A DNA stretch of 64,000 nucleotides, from NCBI GenBank assembly GCA_030681645.1, contig JAUXRX010000001.1, positions 142,095 to 206,094 of the forward strand, given 5' to 3'. This stretch comes from Archangium sp. Its GTDB lineage: Bacteria; Myxococcota; Myxococcia; Myxococcales; Myxococcaceae. This document shows, in pieces, positions 34,372 to 42,584 of this stretch; within the stretch, counting starts at the first letter, position 1; the number at the start of each line of letters is the position of its first letter. A model generated the notes under the pieces. The model did no database searches, was not told the DNA's origin, and saw nothing but the letters and a program-made list of their open reading frames with translations. The translations under genes were made by a program, and so were the position numbers.

Positions 34372-35205
34372 ATGTTTCGTCGTCTGTCGAACAGCTGGGA
34401 GCTGACCAAGGCCAGCGCGCACGTCCTCTCCGCTGACAAGGAGCTGATGGTCTTTCCGTTGATCTCCGCGGTGATGCTGGTGCTGGTGAGCGCGGGCTTC
34501 ATCGCGCCGCTGGTGCTGCTCGCGGACAAGGGCAAGGACGTCGAGGGGCCGCTGGGGCTCATCGTCACCTTCGGGTTCTACGTGGTGTCGTACTTCGTCA
34601 TCTTCTTCTGCAACTCGGCGCTGGTGGGCGCGGCGTTGATCCGCCTGCGCGGCGGAGACCCGACGGTGGGTGACGGCTTCCGCATCGCCGCCGGCAAGGT
34701 GGGCGTCATCTTCGCGTACGCGGTGGTGGCGGCGACGGTGGGCATGGTCTTGCGGGCGATTCAGCAGCGGGCGGGCATCTTCGGGCGGATCATCTCGGGG
34801 CTCTTCGGCATGGCGTGGACGCTCGCCACCTTCCTGGTGGTGCCGGTGCTGGTGAACGAGAACATCGGGCCCATCGACGCGGTGAAGCGCAGCACCGAGC
34901 TGCTCAAGAAGACGTGGGGCGAGCAGGTGGTGGGCAACTTCGGGGTCAGCGCGGTGCTCACGCTGGTGGGCTTCGGGCTCACGTTCCTGTTCGTTCCCCT
35001 CATCGTGCTCGCCGCGGGCACGCAGAAGCCGCCGCTGGTGATGGGCGCGGTGGGTGGCTTCGTGGTCTGCCTGCTGGCGCTCGCGCTGGTGGGCGCGACC
35101 CTGTCGGGCATCTACACGGCGGCGCTCTATCGGTATGCGTCGGAAGGCCAGATGGGCGAGGGCTTCGCGCCTGAGATGGTGAAAGAGGCGTTCCGCCCGA
35201 AGTGA
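34372..35205 (+). CDS. DUF6159-family multi-pass membrane protein
   Basis: The 277-residue protein has about six hydrophobic helices (roughly 27-50, 62-88, 110-132, 145-165, 195-225, 235-262). It starts MFRRLSNSWELTKASAHVL, a hallmark of the DUF6159 family, and includes NENIGPIDAVKRSTELLKKT between helices. The family has no known function, and members are common in bacteria and archaea. The divergent lipoprotein gene starts 72 bp away, so promoters share that gap. GGGGGCACAC is only a weak ribosome-binding site. Confidence 0.88.
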   Translation: MFRRLSNSWELTKASAHVLSADKELMVFPLISAVMLVLVSAGFIAPLVLLADKGKDVEGPLGLIVTFGFYVVSYFVIFFCNSALVGAALIRLRGGDPTVGDGFRIAAGKVGVIFAYAVVAATVGMVLRAIQQRAGIFGRIISGLFGMAWTLATFLVVPVLVNENIGPIDAVKRSTELLKKTWGEQVVGNFGVSAVLTLVGFGLTFLFVPLIVLAAGTQKPPLVMGAVGGFVVCLLALALVGATLSGIYTAALYRYASEGQMGEGFAPEMVKEAFRPK

Positions 35206-35209
35206 CGCC

Positions 35210-35584
35210 TCAACCGCGGAGCGCGCGCAACACCGCAGCCCGGGTGCGCACCCACTCGAGCACCAGCGCGCCCACGTAGAAGCCCGCCAATCCGAAGATG
35301 AACGCCGGCGGGTATTCGCGCGGGTAGCGCACGCGATCCATCGTGACTTCGACGATCACGCCGCCCGCGCACATCACGAGCATGAACCACGCAAGCGCAT
35401 CGGGGAACACCGAGAGGTGGGGAATCGGTGAGCTCGTATCGACGCGCGCCACCACGCGGGGAATGAGGAGACGAAAGAGCCCGCGCGAAGGAACGTTTCG
35501 GCGTCGACTGATCCGCAGCTCCGGCTCGGTACCGGTCACTTCGAAGTCCCCGGAGCGCATCAGCGCATCACGTCCGTTGTGCAT
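35210..35584 (-). CDS. Two-helix membrane protein
   Basis: The 124-residue protein starts MHNGRDALMRSGDFEVTGTE; the ATG eight codons later (35560) is an alternative start. An N-terminal soluble part of about 55 residues is followed by two hydrophobic helices (about 64-85 and 95-115). It ends with a basic helix RTRAAVLRALRG. The family is not recognised. It is convergent with DUF6159, with only 4 bp between stop codons, and divergent from the VOC protein. Confidence 0.65.
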   Translation of the reverse strand: MHNGRDALMRSGDFEVTGTEPELRISRRRNVPSRGLFRLLIPRVVARVDTSSPIPHLSVFPDALAWFMLVMCAGGVIVEVTMDRVRYPREYPPAFIFGLAGFYVGALVLEWVRTRAAVLRALRG

Positions 35585-35655
35585 GCTTTCCGCACCATCA
35601 CAGGAAAGCTGGCGGTTCGGCCACCGCTGCGCGAGCAAAGAAGTAAGACCTCCGC

Positions 35656-36051
35656 ATGGCGAAGAGCGTGCGACCGTTCCTGATGTTCCCCAGCAAGGCC
35701 GAAGAAGCGCTGCGCTTCTACGTGTCGGTCTTCCCGCGCAGCGAAGTGACCGAGGTGCGCCGCTACGTGAAGGGTGAGCAGGGCGTGGAGGGCACGGTGA
35801 TGAAGGCGCTCTTCTCCGTCGGCGGTCAATCGGTGCTCTGCACGGACGCCGTGGTGAAGCACGCCTTCACCTTCACGCCGGCGTTCTCGTTCTTCGTGGA
35901 GTGCGACTCCGTGGAAGAGCTCAAGCGAGTGACGGAAACACTCGTCTCAGGAGGAACCACGCTGATGCCAGTCGGCGACTACGGCTTCAGCAAGCTCTTC
36001 GCGTGGGTGAACGACCGCTACGGCGTGTCGTGGCAGCTCAACTTCGGCTGA
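35656..36051 (+). CDS. VOC-family (PhnB-like) protein
   Basis: The 131-residue protein has the PhnB-like vicinal-oxygen-chelate fold: VRPFLMFPSKAEEALRFYVS, FPRSEVTEVRRY and then FAWVNDRYGVSWQLNF. It belongs to the group misnamed 3-demethylubiquinone methyltransferase. These proteins are small, dimeric and of unclear substrate. Its TGA stop at 36049-36051 and the stop of the convergent tmk gene form one TGATCA palindrome, so the two genes abut without a spacer. GTAAGACCTCCGC lies before the ATG. Confidence 0.88.
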   Translation: MAKSVRPFLMFPSKAEEALRFYVSVFPRSEVTEVRRYVKGEQGVEGTVMKALFSVGGQSVLCTDAVVKHAFTFTPAFSFFVECDSVEELKRVTETLVSGGTTLMPVGDYGFSKLFAWVNDRYGVSWQLNFG

Positions 36052-36774
36052 TCAGCCGACCTTCAGCACCTGGCGGATGCGCTCGGCCTTCTGCGCGGGC
36101 GTGAGCCGGTCGTTCTCGAACAGCTTCGCCACCGGCTGCAGCTCGTCGCTCTCCCCGACGAAGCCGGCGAGCGGGCCCGAGAGCACACGCAGCAGCACGT
36201 CACCGAACACCACCTCGGGCGCGCGAGCTCCATCGATCAACGCGACGTGCGCGTCGACGAGCGAGAGGAACAGCTCCCGCACCTTCGTGAGCGTGGCGAG
36301 GTTCTCGAACAGGTCGGTCCCCTGCCCTCGCGTGGCGATGCGCTCGAGGGCGGCCTTCGGCTCCACGTCGACCAGCACCACCAGGTCGGGAACGGGGGCG
36401 AAGGCGCGGTTCTTCTGCAGCAGCGCGGCCGGGTCGAGCCCGCGCGCGCCCTGGTAGGCGACGGTGGAGTAGTAGTAGCGATCGATCACCACCAGCGCGC
36501 CGCGCTCGAGCGCCGGCTTGATCAGCGTCGCCACGTGCTCCTTGCGGTCGGCGATGAAGGCGGCGAGCTCGTCTTCGGGCGACATGCGGGCGGTGAAGCG
36601 CGCGTCGCGGATCTTCTTTCCCCACGGGCCATCGGTCGGCTCGCGCGAGCTGACCACGTCGAGCCCGATCGACTGGGCCCACGCGACGAACTTCTTCGCC
36701 TGGGTCGACTTGCCCGAGCCGTCGATGCCTTCGAACGCGAGGAGCACGCCTCTGGGGAGTCGCTGGGTCGGCAC
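36052..36774 (-). CDS. tmk: Thymidylate kinase
   Basis: Tmk phosphorylates dTMP to dTDP. The protein (240 residues from GTG 36774) opens GVLLAFEGIDGSGKSTQ, the P-loop. It has the DRX-type motif VIDRYYYSTVAYQGARGL, a VLVDVEPKAALERI strand and a LID region. The last 50 residues (VVFGDVLLRVLSG onward) are an extension beyond the usual 200-210 residues. A further upstream GTG at 36792 is also possible, and the ribosome-binding site does not decide. Upstream of the start lies a family-1 repeat, which would be translated as HPERSRG if an earlier start were used. Confidence 0.92.
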   Translation of the reverse strand: MPTQRLPRGVLLAFEGIDGSGKSTQAKKFVAWAQSIGLDVVSSREPTDGPWGKKIRDARFTARMSPEDELAAFIADRKEHVATLIKPALERGALVVIDRYYYSTVAYQGARGLDPAALLQKNRAFAPVPDLVVLVDVEPKAALERIATRGQGTDLFENLATLTKVRELFLSLVDAHVALIDGARAPEVVFGDVLLRVLSGPLAGFVGESDELQPVAKLFENDRLTPAQKAERIRQVLKVG

Positions 36775-36795
36775 GGGCCCGAGAAATAGCACCGT

Positions 36796-36821
36796 CCCTC
36801 GACTCCGCTCGGGATGAACGG
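36796..36821. repeat. Dispersed repeat family 1 copy
   Basis: A 26-bp copy begins CCCTCGACTCCGCTCGG and ends ATGAACGG. It lies in the short divergent gap between tmk and the metzincin-like gene. Confidence 0.7.
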
Positions 36822-36892
36822 TGCTGAAAGTGCTCTCAGGTAACGAGAAAACAATCACCGAAACCTGTTTCGCCCGAGGGCGACAAGTCTTC

Positions 36893-37534
36893 ATGCGTGT
36901 CGGCTCCTGGTTTTCGCGTCTCTTTCATCGTCGTGCCGTCGAGCCCGCGCCGCGCGCACCGACCACGCCCTCGCCCACCACCTCGCCGACGCAGCCGAGG
37001 GACACCTTCGAGCCCTCGGCGCCGATGACGGTCTCGTTGGGCAGGGTGACGGGCTACTCGGCGGCCGAGCGCGCGAAGCTCGACCAGGCCACGCGGCTCA
37101 TCGGGAACGTGCTCAACAGCCGCGAGTTCCGCGACGCGGTGCTGGGCGCCACCTTCGACGGCAAGCCGGGGTTCGCCAGCGAGACGCGTTCGCCGCAGCA
37201 GGTGTACGCCGCCATCCGCGCCGCGAAGGAGAACTTCACCTCGGCGGCTGACGGTGATGTCGACCTGAACGTGGGCCTGGAGAGCTTCTCGTGGTTCCAG
37301 CGGAGCACGGTCGGGTACACCACGCCGAGCAGCGACACGGTCACCACGAACCGGCGCTTCTTCTCCGGCTTCACGCCTGCCGAGGTCGCGGGGCACCTCG
37401 GGCACGAGTGGTTGCACAAGCTGGGCTTCGAGCATGACTTCAAGGCCACCGCGCGGCGGCCGTCGTCGGTGCCGTACGAGCTGGGCGAGCTGATCGAGAC
37501 GCTGGCGAAGGGCCCACTCACGCCGCTGTCGTGA
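36893..37534 (+). CDS. Small metzincin-like zinc metalloprotease
   Basis: The 213-residue protein has an N-terminal basic part (MRVGSWFSRLFHRRA), then a Pro/Thr-rich linker to about residue 45. At residues 171-182 it carries HEWLHKLGFEHD, which fits the metzincin zinc site HExxHxxGxxHD with the catalytic Glu at 172. Upstream are strands (VDLNVGLESFSWFQR, VGYTTPSSDTVTTN). No typical signal peptide is visible and the family is not recognised. It could be a cytoplasmic or toxin-like protease. I infer function from the zinc motif alone. The nested palindrome begins about 50 bp after its stop. Confidence 0.65.
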   Translation: MRVGSWFSRLFHRRAVEPAPRAPTTPSPTTSPTQPRDTFEPSAPMTVSLGRVTGYSAAERAKLDQATRLIGNVLNSREFRDAVLGATFDGKPGFASETRSPQQVYAAIRAAKENFTSAADGDVDLNVGLESFSWFQRSTVGYTTPSSDTVTTNRRFFSGFTPAEVAGHLGHEWLHKLGFEHDFKATARRPSSVPYELGELIETLAKGPLTPLS

Positions 37535-37585
37535 GGTCGGCTGCTGCTCGGCAGCGAAGGCGGTCTGACTGGATCTTCCGACGGT

Positions 37586-37848
37586 GCTCGACTCCCACAG
37601 GCCCCTCACTGCGAGCGCTTGTTGACGCACTGATTCAGGCTTCGGCCAGTTGTCTCCTTTGTTGACTGTGAGGGAGGGGGGACCGACCCCACAAATCCCT
37701 GTCCTCTTTGTTGACGAAGGGTTGTCAACAAAGAGGACGAGGTTTTTGAGCCCCTCCGCCCCCGCCCTCACAGTCAACAAAGGAGACAACGTGACCGCGT
37801 CACCCTCGGGTCCTTGCCCGTTGGCTGAGGGGCCTGCGGGAGTCGAGC
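37586..37848. repeat. 263-bp nested palindrome with three inverted-repeat pairs
   Basis: The outer arms, 37586-37608 and 37826-37848, are 23 bp with one mismatch. The middle arms, 37651-37676 and 37765-37790, are 26 bp and exact. The inner arms, 37701-37715 and 37724-37738, are 15 bp and exact around an 8-base loop. TTTGTTGAC occurs in both middle and inner arms. The whole fills the gap between the metzincin-like gene and the vWA gene. The design suggests a MITE-like element or a large structured RNA. No transposase or direct-repeat target duplication was seen. Confidence 0.85.
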
Positions 37849-37963
37849 AAGGGGCAACCCTGCCCTACTGCCGTCCCCAGGGCTGTTGTCGAACGAACCA
37901 CCTGTAATCAGGCCCGCGACTGCGGCGACTTCCCACAAAACCGAGCTGAGGGAACTCACCTGC

Positions 37964-40900
37964 ATGAACCGAGGTCCTGAAGCCGTGCACCCGTCCCCGT
38001 TCGCCCTGGAGCAGCTGCTGGCCGGCCAGGCGAGCTCCGAAGTCACGAGCCACCTGCTGGTCTGCGAGGCCTGCCGCGCCCAACTCTCCGAGATGGAGCG
38101 CGCCGCGAAGACCTTCTCGGCCTCGCCGCGCAGCCTGCGCGCGAAGGACGCCGCCGCGCGCGCGGATCAACGCTGGAAGCAGCGCGCCGCCGCGTTGACC
38201 CTGGTGCCCGCGGCGCTGCTCGCGGTGTTCGCCGTGAGCGCGCTGACGAAGCCGCCGGAGCCTGCGCCCATCGCGCTCAAGGCCGCCGTGAACGCACCGA
38301 AGCTCCGCCAGGGCCGCGAGGTGCTCGAGGTGCGGCAGGAGCCGTGGCGCACCAACCTCCGCTCGATCCCGCTGCGGGGGCACAACGTCGAGTTCGGCCA
38401 GGGCAGCCTCGAGGCCTCCACCGACGACGGCCCCGCCCGCCCCTTCACGCTCGAGCACACCAAGGTCGACATCGACGTCACCGGCTTCATGCAGGCCGTC
38501 ACCGTGACGCAGACCTTCACCAACCCGTTCCGCGCGCCGGTCGAGGCGCTCTACGTCTTCCCGCTGCCCGACGACTCCGCCGTCCACGACATGACCATGA
38601 CCGCCGGCAACCGCGTCATCCGCGCGAACATTCAGAAGCGGGCCGTGGCGCGCCAGCAGTACGAGCAGGCGAAGGCCGAGGGCCGCCGCGCCGCGCTGCT
38701 CGACCAGGAGCGCCCGAACATCTTCACCCAGTCGCTCGCCAACCTCCTCCCGGGCGAGAAGGTGCAGGTCACGCTGCAGTACGTGGCGCCGCTCCGCTAC
38801 GACGACGGCGTCTACACCCTCAACTTCCCGATGGTGGTGGGCCCGCGCTACCTGCCGGGCTCCGCGCTGCCGGGTGAGTCGCAGGGCAGCGGCACGAAGC
38901 TCGACACCGACGTGGTGCCCGACGGCTCGCGCATCTCTCCGCCGGAAGCGCGCAGCGGCCGCGACATCGAGGTGGCCGTGCGGCTCAACGCGGGCACGGT
39001 CATCGAAGACCTGTGGAGCGTCTCGCACCGCCTCGAGGTCGACCGCCCCTCGTCCTCGCAGCTGAGCCTCTCGCTCAACCCGATGGACACGCTCCCCAAC
39101 AAGGACCTCATCGTGCGCTGGCGCGTCTCGGGCGTGCAGGCTCGCGCGGCGGTGCTCGCGGCGGGTGGCGCCTTCGCGCTCATGCTCAACCCCGAGAGCA
39201 AGGACCTGAACGTCCCTCCGACGCCGAAGGAGATGGTCTTCGTCATCGACACCTCGTGCTCGATGAACGGCGCGCCGCTCAACGCCGCCAAGCGCGCGAT
39301 GACCCAGGCGCTGCAGCAGATGAACGCCGACGACACCTTCATGCTCATCGACTTCGCCGACAACGTGAGCTCGTTCTACGACGGGCCGCTCTCGGCCACG
39401 CCCAACGACGTGCGGCGCGCCATCGCCTACCTGAACGCGCTCCCCTCGGGCGGTGGAACGAACCAGCTCGCCGGTATCCGCCGGGCGCTCGGAGGCCGGC
39501 ACGACCCGAAGCGCCTGCGCATGGTGCTGCTGATGACCGACGGCTTCATCGGCAACGAAGAGGAGATCCTCGCCGAGACCCGCCGCCTCCGCGGCGACGC
39601 GCGCGTGTTCGGCTTCGGCATCGGCAGCTCGGTGAACCACTTCCTGCTCTCGCGGCTGTCCGAGGAGGGGCGCGGCTTCTACCAGTACCTGCGGCCCGAC
39701 GAAGACGCGAACGAGGCGGTCAATCGCTTCACCCGCCGCATCGCCCGGCCCCTCATCACCGACATCACCATCGACTGGGGCGGGCTCGAGGTGGCTGATC
39801 TCACCCCCGCGCAGGTGCCCGACCTCTTCGACGTGCAGCCGTTGATCATCAACGGTCGTTACCGCAAGCCGGGCGCGGGCACGGTGGTGCTGCGTGGCAA
39901 GCGCGGCGGCTTCCCCGTGGTGTTCGAGGCGCCGGTGACGTTGCCGGAGCTGTCGACGAACGGCCGCGCGCTGCAGATGGCGTGGGCGCGGCGGCGCATC
40001 GAGGCGCTCGGCGCGGTGCAGTACAACATCGCGCCGCCCGAGGTGGTCGAGCAGATCACCGCGCTCGGTCTCGAGTTCCACCTGGTCACGAAGTACACCT
40101 CGCTCGTCGCCGTGGAGGACGCGCCGGTGACCAACGTGCCCGCGGTCACGGTGACGGAGCCGACGCTCACGGCTGATCAGACCACGCCGGTGGGCGGCCG
40201 CTATGGCGGTGCCGCGAACAGCGGCGTGCTCGGGTACAAGGGCCCGCCGGCCACGGGAGAGGGCCAGGCCGACCTCTCGCTTCAGCTCAGCGCGCTCCAG
40301 GGAGACAGCGGTGGCGTCGTGTTGAGGGCGAAGGGAGGGGGTACCGCGTACGGGACAGGCGGGCTCGGGCTGCGTGGCACGGGCGCGGGTGGCGGAGGCG
40401 TGGGTGGGCTCGGCACGCTGGGCGCGGGTCGCGGACGTGGGGTGGTCGCGCCCATCACTGCGAACCGGGTCGTGATTTCGCCTGATCAGCTCCTCGGCGG
40501 TGACGGCGACCGCGTGACGACGACGACGAAGCCGTCAGTCGTGAAGCTTACGCCGACGGTGCCCGTGGCCGATCCGGCGAAGGCCGAGCCGCCTCCGCCG
40601 CAGAACCCGTACACCGACCCGAAGGCCGACGCGCTGGCCTTCATGCTCGCCGACAAGCAGTCCCCGCCGCCGGTCGCCGCCCCCCGCCCGGGCCCCGACC
40701 CGAAGCCGACCGACGACGAGCCGGAGGACGAATTCGCTTCGTCCTTCGGCGGTGCGAAGCGGGCGCTTCCGAAGAAGGATCCCCCCGGCTACATCCCTCC
40801 GGCTCCGGGTGGCTCCACCGCCGACGTGAAGGAATCGCTGGGCCAGACCGACATCATGGAAGTGGTGTTGGCGAACAAGGCCGCGCTGGCTGCCTGCGTG

Positions 40901-41113
40901 GAACGGCAGCACCGCCTGGCTCCCGGCACGTCGGGCAAGCTGTTGATGAAGTGGATCATCGAGACCAACGGCAGGACCAACCATGTCACGGTCGCCTCGG
41001 AGGAGTGGAAGAGCTCACCCATCGCCACCTGTGTCGCCCAGCTGATCAAGGTGATGAAGTTCCCGAAACACAAACAGCGCGGCGAATTCATCACCTTCCC
41101 GTTCAAGTTCTGA
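37964..41113 (+). CDS. VIT/vWA protein with anti-sigma-like zinc motif and AgmX/PglI-type tail
   Basis: The 1049-residue protein begins at ATG 37964 (GCTGAGGGAACTC upstream). Residues 9-37 hold His9, His30, Cys34 and Cys37 in the HxxxCxxC arrangement of zf-HC2 anti-sigma factors. A transmembrane helix (about 69-88) follows. Next come a VIT domain (about 150-285) and a vWA domain (about 424-590) with MIDAS VIDTSCSMNG. A Gly/Thr-rich region and a Pro-rich linker follow. The last 100 residues match the AgmX/PglI C-terminal domain (IMEVVLANKAALAACVERQ, GKLLMKWIIETNGRT). It starts a run of four further genes, two of which encode ECF sigma factors, and may sense envelope contact. The stop lies 7 bp before the first sigma gene. 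Confidence 0.9.
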   Translation: MNRGPEAVHPSPFALEQLLAGQASSEVTSHLLVCEACRAQLSEMERAAKTFSASPRSLRAKDAAARADQRWKQRAAALTLVPAALLAVFAVSALTKPPEPAPIALKAAVNAPKLRQGREVLEVRQEPWRTNLRSIPLRGHNVEFGQGSLEASTDDGPARPFTLEHTKVDIDVTGFMQAVTVTQTFTNPFRAPVEALYVFPLPDDSAVHDMTMTAGNRVIRANIQKRAVARQQYEQAKAEGRRAALLDQERPNIFTQSLANLLPGEKVQVTLQYVAPLRYDDGVYTLNFPMVVGPRYLPGSALPGESQGSGTKLDTDVVPDGSRISPPEARSGRDIEVAVRLNAGTVIEDLWSVSHRLEVDRPSSSQLSLSLNPMDTLPNKDLIVRWRVSGVQARAAVLAAGGAFALMLNPESKDLNVPPTPKEMVFVIDTSCSMNGAPLNAAKRAMTQALQQMNADDTFMLIDFADNVSSFYDGPLSATPNDVRRAIAYLNALPSGGGTNQLAGIRRALGGRHDPKRLRMVLLMTDGFIGNEEEILAETRRLRGDARVFGFGIGSSVNHFLLSRLSEEGRGFYQYLRPDEDANEAVNRFTRRIARPLITDITIDWGGLEVADLTPAQVPDLFDVQPLIINGRYRKPGAGTVVLRGKRGGFPVVFEAPVTLPELSTNGRALQMAWARRRIEALGAVQYNIAPPEVVEQITALGLEFHLVTKYTSLVAVEDAPVTNVPAVTVTEPTLTADQTTPVGGRYGGAANSGVLGYKGPPATGEGQADLSLQLSALQGDSGGVVLRAKGGGTAYGTGGLGLRGTGAGGGGVGGLGTLGAGRGRGVVAPITANRVVISPDQLLGGDGDRVTTTTKPSVVKLTPTVPVADPAKAEPPPPQNPYTDPKADALAFMLADKQSPPPVAAPRPGPDPKPTDDEPEDEFASSFGGAKRALPKKDPPGYIPPAPGGSTADVKESLGQTDIMEVVLANKAALAACVERQHRLAPGTSGKLLMKWIIETNGRTNHVTVASEEWKSSPIATCVAQLIKVMKFPKHKQRGEFITFPFKF

Positions 41114-41120
41114 CCGACCC

Positions 41121-41624
41121 ATGGCCCTCGACATCGGCGAACTGTTCGAGCGGTACCACGGCGTCGTCTTCCGGCGCTGTCAGAACCTGCTGCGCGATCC
41201 ACACGACGCGGAGGAGGCGGTGCAGGAGGTCTTCGTGGCGGCGATCTCGGGCTTCGGGCGTTTCCGCCTGCGCAGCTCGCCGCTGACGTGGCTGTACTCG
41301 GTGGCGACGCGGCATTGTCTGCAGCGGCTGCGCAACCAGAACACGCAGGCGCTCAAGCGCTCGCTGTTCCACGAGGAAGAAGCGGTGGAACACGACCTCG
41401 CCGGCCGCGCGGATCTCGAGCGAGCGCTGGCAAAGCTCTCCCTGCCCGAGCTCGAGCTGGTCACCCTCGCCTACCGCGACGGGCTGACCCACGAGGAGAT
41501 CGCCCAGGTGACGCGGCAATCGCGCAAGACGGTGGGAAAGAAGCTCTCCGCGCTCTTCCTCCCTCTCCCTGAGAGGGAGAGGGTCGGGGAGAGGGCGGTC
41601 GCGAAGGCCGTGAGCGCCGCCTGA
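41121..41624 (+). CDS. ECF sigma factor, first of two
   Basis: The 167-residue protein has sigma-70 region 2 (LFERYHGVVFRRCQNLLRDP, DAEEAVQEVFVAAISGF, LTWLYSVATRHCLQRLRNQ) and region 4 (ELELVTLAYRDGLTHEEIAQ, TRQSRKTVGKKL). The last 20 residues (LPLPERERVGERAV...) are encoded by a dispersed family-2 repeat (41559-41598) that has become the C-terminus. It is directly downstream of the vWA protein, whose zf-HC2-like N-terminus could be its anti-sigma region. That pairing is inferred. Confidence 0.9.
   Translation: MALDIGELFERYHGVVFRRCQNLLRDPHDAEEAVQEVFVAAISGFGRFRLRSSPLTWLYSVATRHCLQRLRNQNTQALKRSLFHEEEAVEHDLAGRADLERALAKLSLPELELVTLAYRDGLTHEEIAQVTRQSRKTVGKKLSALFLPLPERERVGERAVAKAVSAA
41559..41598. 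repeat. Dispersed repeat family 2 inside the ECF sigma 3' end
   Basis: CTCCCTCTCCCTGAGA with GGGAGAGGG, then GGGGAGAGGG, matches the intergenic family-2 elements but is translated as PLPERERVGER. It is in frame in the last 20 codons of the sigma gene. Confidence 0.75.
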
Positions 41625-41661
41625 CGAACAAATCGGACCCATCGGTGTTCTCCTCCACCGA

Positions 41662-42186
41662 ATGGTCCCGGACGAAGCCCTCTACGAGCGCGCCCGCGGG
41701 GGAGACCTCGCGGCCTTCGACGTGCTGTACGCGCGTTACGAGCGGCGCGTGTTCGGCTTCGTGCAGCGGCTGGTGCAGGACCGGGCCGAGGCCGAAGAGC
41801 TCTTCCACGACACGTTCCTGAACATCCTCGAGGCGCCGCGGGCGTCGTTCGACACCGCGACCTTCGCGGCCTGGCTGTTCCGCATCGCGCGCAACCTCGC
41901 CCTCAACCGGCTGCGCTCGAAGAGCCGGGGCGCGCACGCGGCCACCCGCGTCGCCGCCATCGAGGACTCCCCACCGACTCCCGAGCAGCGCCTGGTGGAA
42001 GAGGAGCGCGCCTTCGCCCTCTCCCACGCCGTGCAGCGGCTGCCCGAGGGGCTCGCCGACGTCTTCCACCTGCGCAGCTCGGGGCTCTCGTACCTGGAGA
42101 TCGCCGACGTGCTCTCCGTGCCCGTCGGCACGGTGAAGTCGCGAATGAACTCGCTGGTGCAACACCTCAAAGGAGCGATGCCATGA
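41662..42186 (+). CDS. ECF sigma factor, second of two
   Basis: The 174-residue protein contains region 2 (AAFDVLYARYERRVFGFVQR, EAEELFHDTFLNIL, FAAWLFRIARNLALNRLR) and region 4 (RLPEGLADVFHLRSSGLSYL, VGTVKSRMNSLVQHLKG). Its stop overlaps the anti-sigma gene by 4 bp (ATGA at 42183-42186), a strong sign that the two form a sigma/anti-sigma pair. The 37-bp gap from the first sigma gene leaves room only for a short leader. Two ECF factors in a row suggest a cascade. Confidence 0.93.
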   Translation: MVPDEALYERARGGDLAAFDVLYARYERRVFGFVQRLVQDRAEAEELFHDTFLNILEAPRASFDTATFAAWLFRIARNLALNRLRSKSRGAHAATRVAAIEDSPPTPEQRLVEEERAFALSHAVQRLPEGLADVFHLRSSGLSYLEIADVLSVPVGTVKSRMNSLVQHLKGAMP

Positions 42187-42569
42187 CCTGTGACGACGTC
42201 ACCCCTGCCCTGCTCGCCTGGCAGCTGGGGGCCTGTGAGAGCCCCGAGCGCGACGCCATCGACGTGCACCTGGCCACCTGCCCTGCGTGCCTGGGCCGCT
42301 TCCTCGCCACCAAGCGCATCACCGAAGACGCAGCGGCCTTCGACGAGCGGCCTGCCCCGGCGGTGCGCGAGCGGCTGCGCGGTCACGTGGCCCGCCGGGC
42401 CCGGCGTCCGGTGCGCACCAGCTGGGTGGTGGGGCTCGCGGCCGCGGCGTTGCTCCTCGGTTTCCTCGGGTGGCGCGTGCTCACGCCTGCCCCGCTCACC
42501 ACGCCGCCCGCCGCTGCGGGACACGGCCTCGTCGACGCCGACGGGCCCGCCAACCTCGACGTCCTCTGA
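42183..42569 (+). CDS. Anti-sigma factor, zf-HC2 type
   Basis: The 128-residue protein begins MTCDDVTPALLAWQLGACES and contains Cys3, His29, Cys33 and Cys36 in the zinc-binding HxxxCxxC anti-sigma arrangement. One transmembrane helix (about 82-100) and a short Pro/Ala-rich tail follow. It is a typical ZAS-like membrane anti-sigma factor, probably holding the ECF factor encoded immediately upstream. The S41 peptidase gene starts 15 bp later and could process it. Such regulated proteolysis is common, but here it is inferred from gene order. Confidence 0.9.
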   Translation: MTCDDVTPALLAWQLGACESPERDAIDVHLATCPACLGRFLATKRITEDAAAFDERPAPAVRERLRGHVARRARRPVRTSWVVGLAAAALLLGFLGWRVLTPAPLTTPPAAAGHGLVDADGPANLDVL

Positions 42570-42584
42570 ATGAAAGGCCTCCCC

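Noticed and set aside
36836..37907. Open frames on both strands around 37650-37800 with similar peptides (SPLLTVR, TVNKGDN)
   Set aside because: The similarity of the two strands comes from the nested palindrome. The reading frames lack ribosome-binding sites and a plausible protein composition.
37864..40081. Minus-strand frame over the vWA gene
   Set aside because: It is an Arg/His/Ala-rich shadow of the vWA gene with no recognisable motif.
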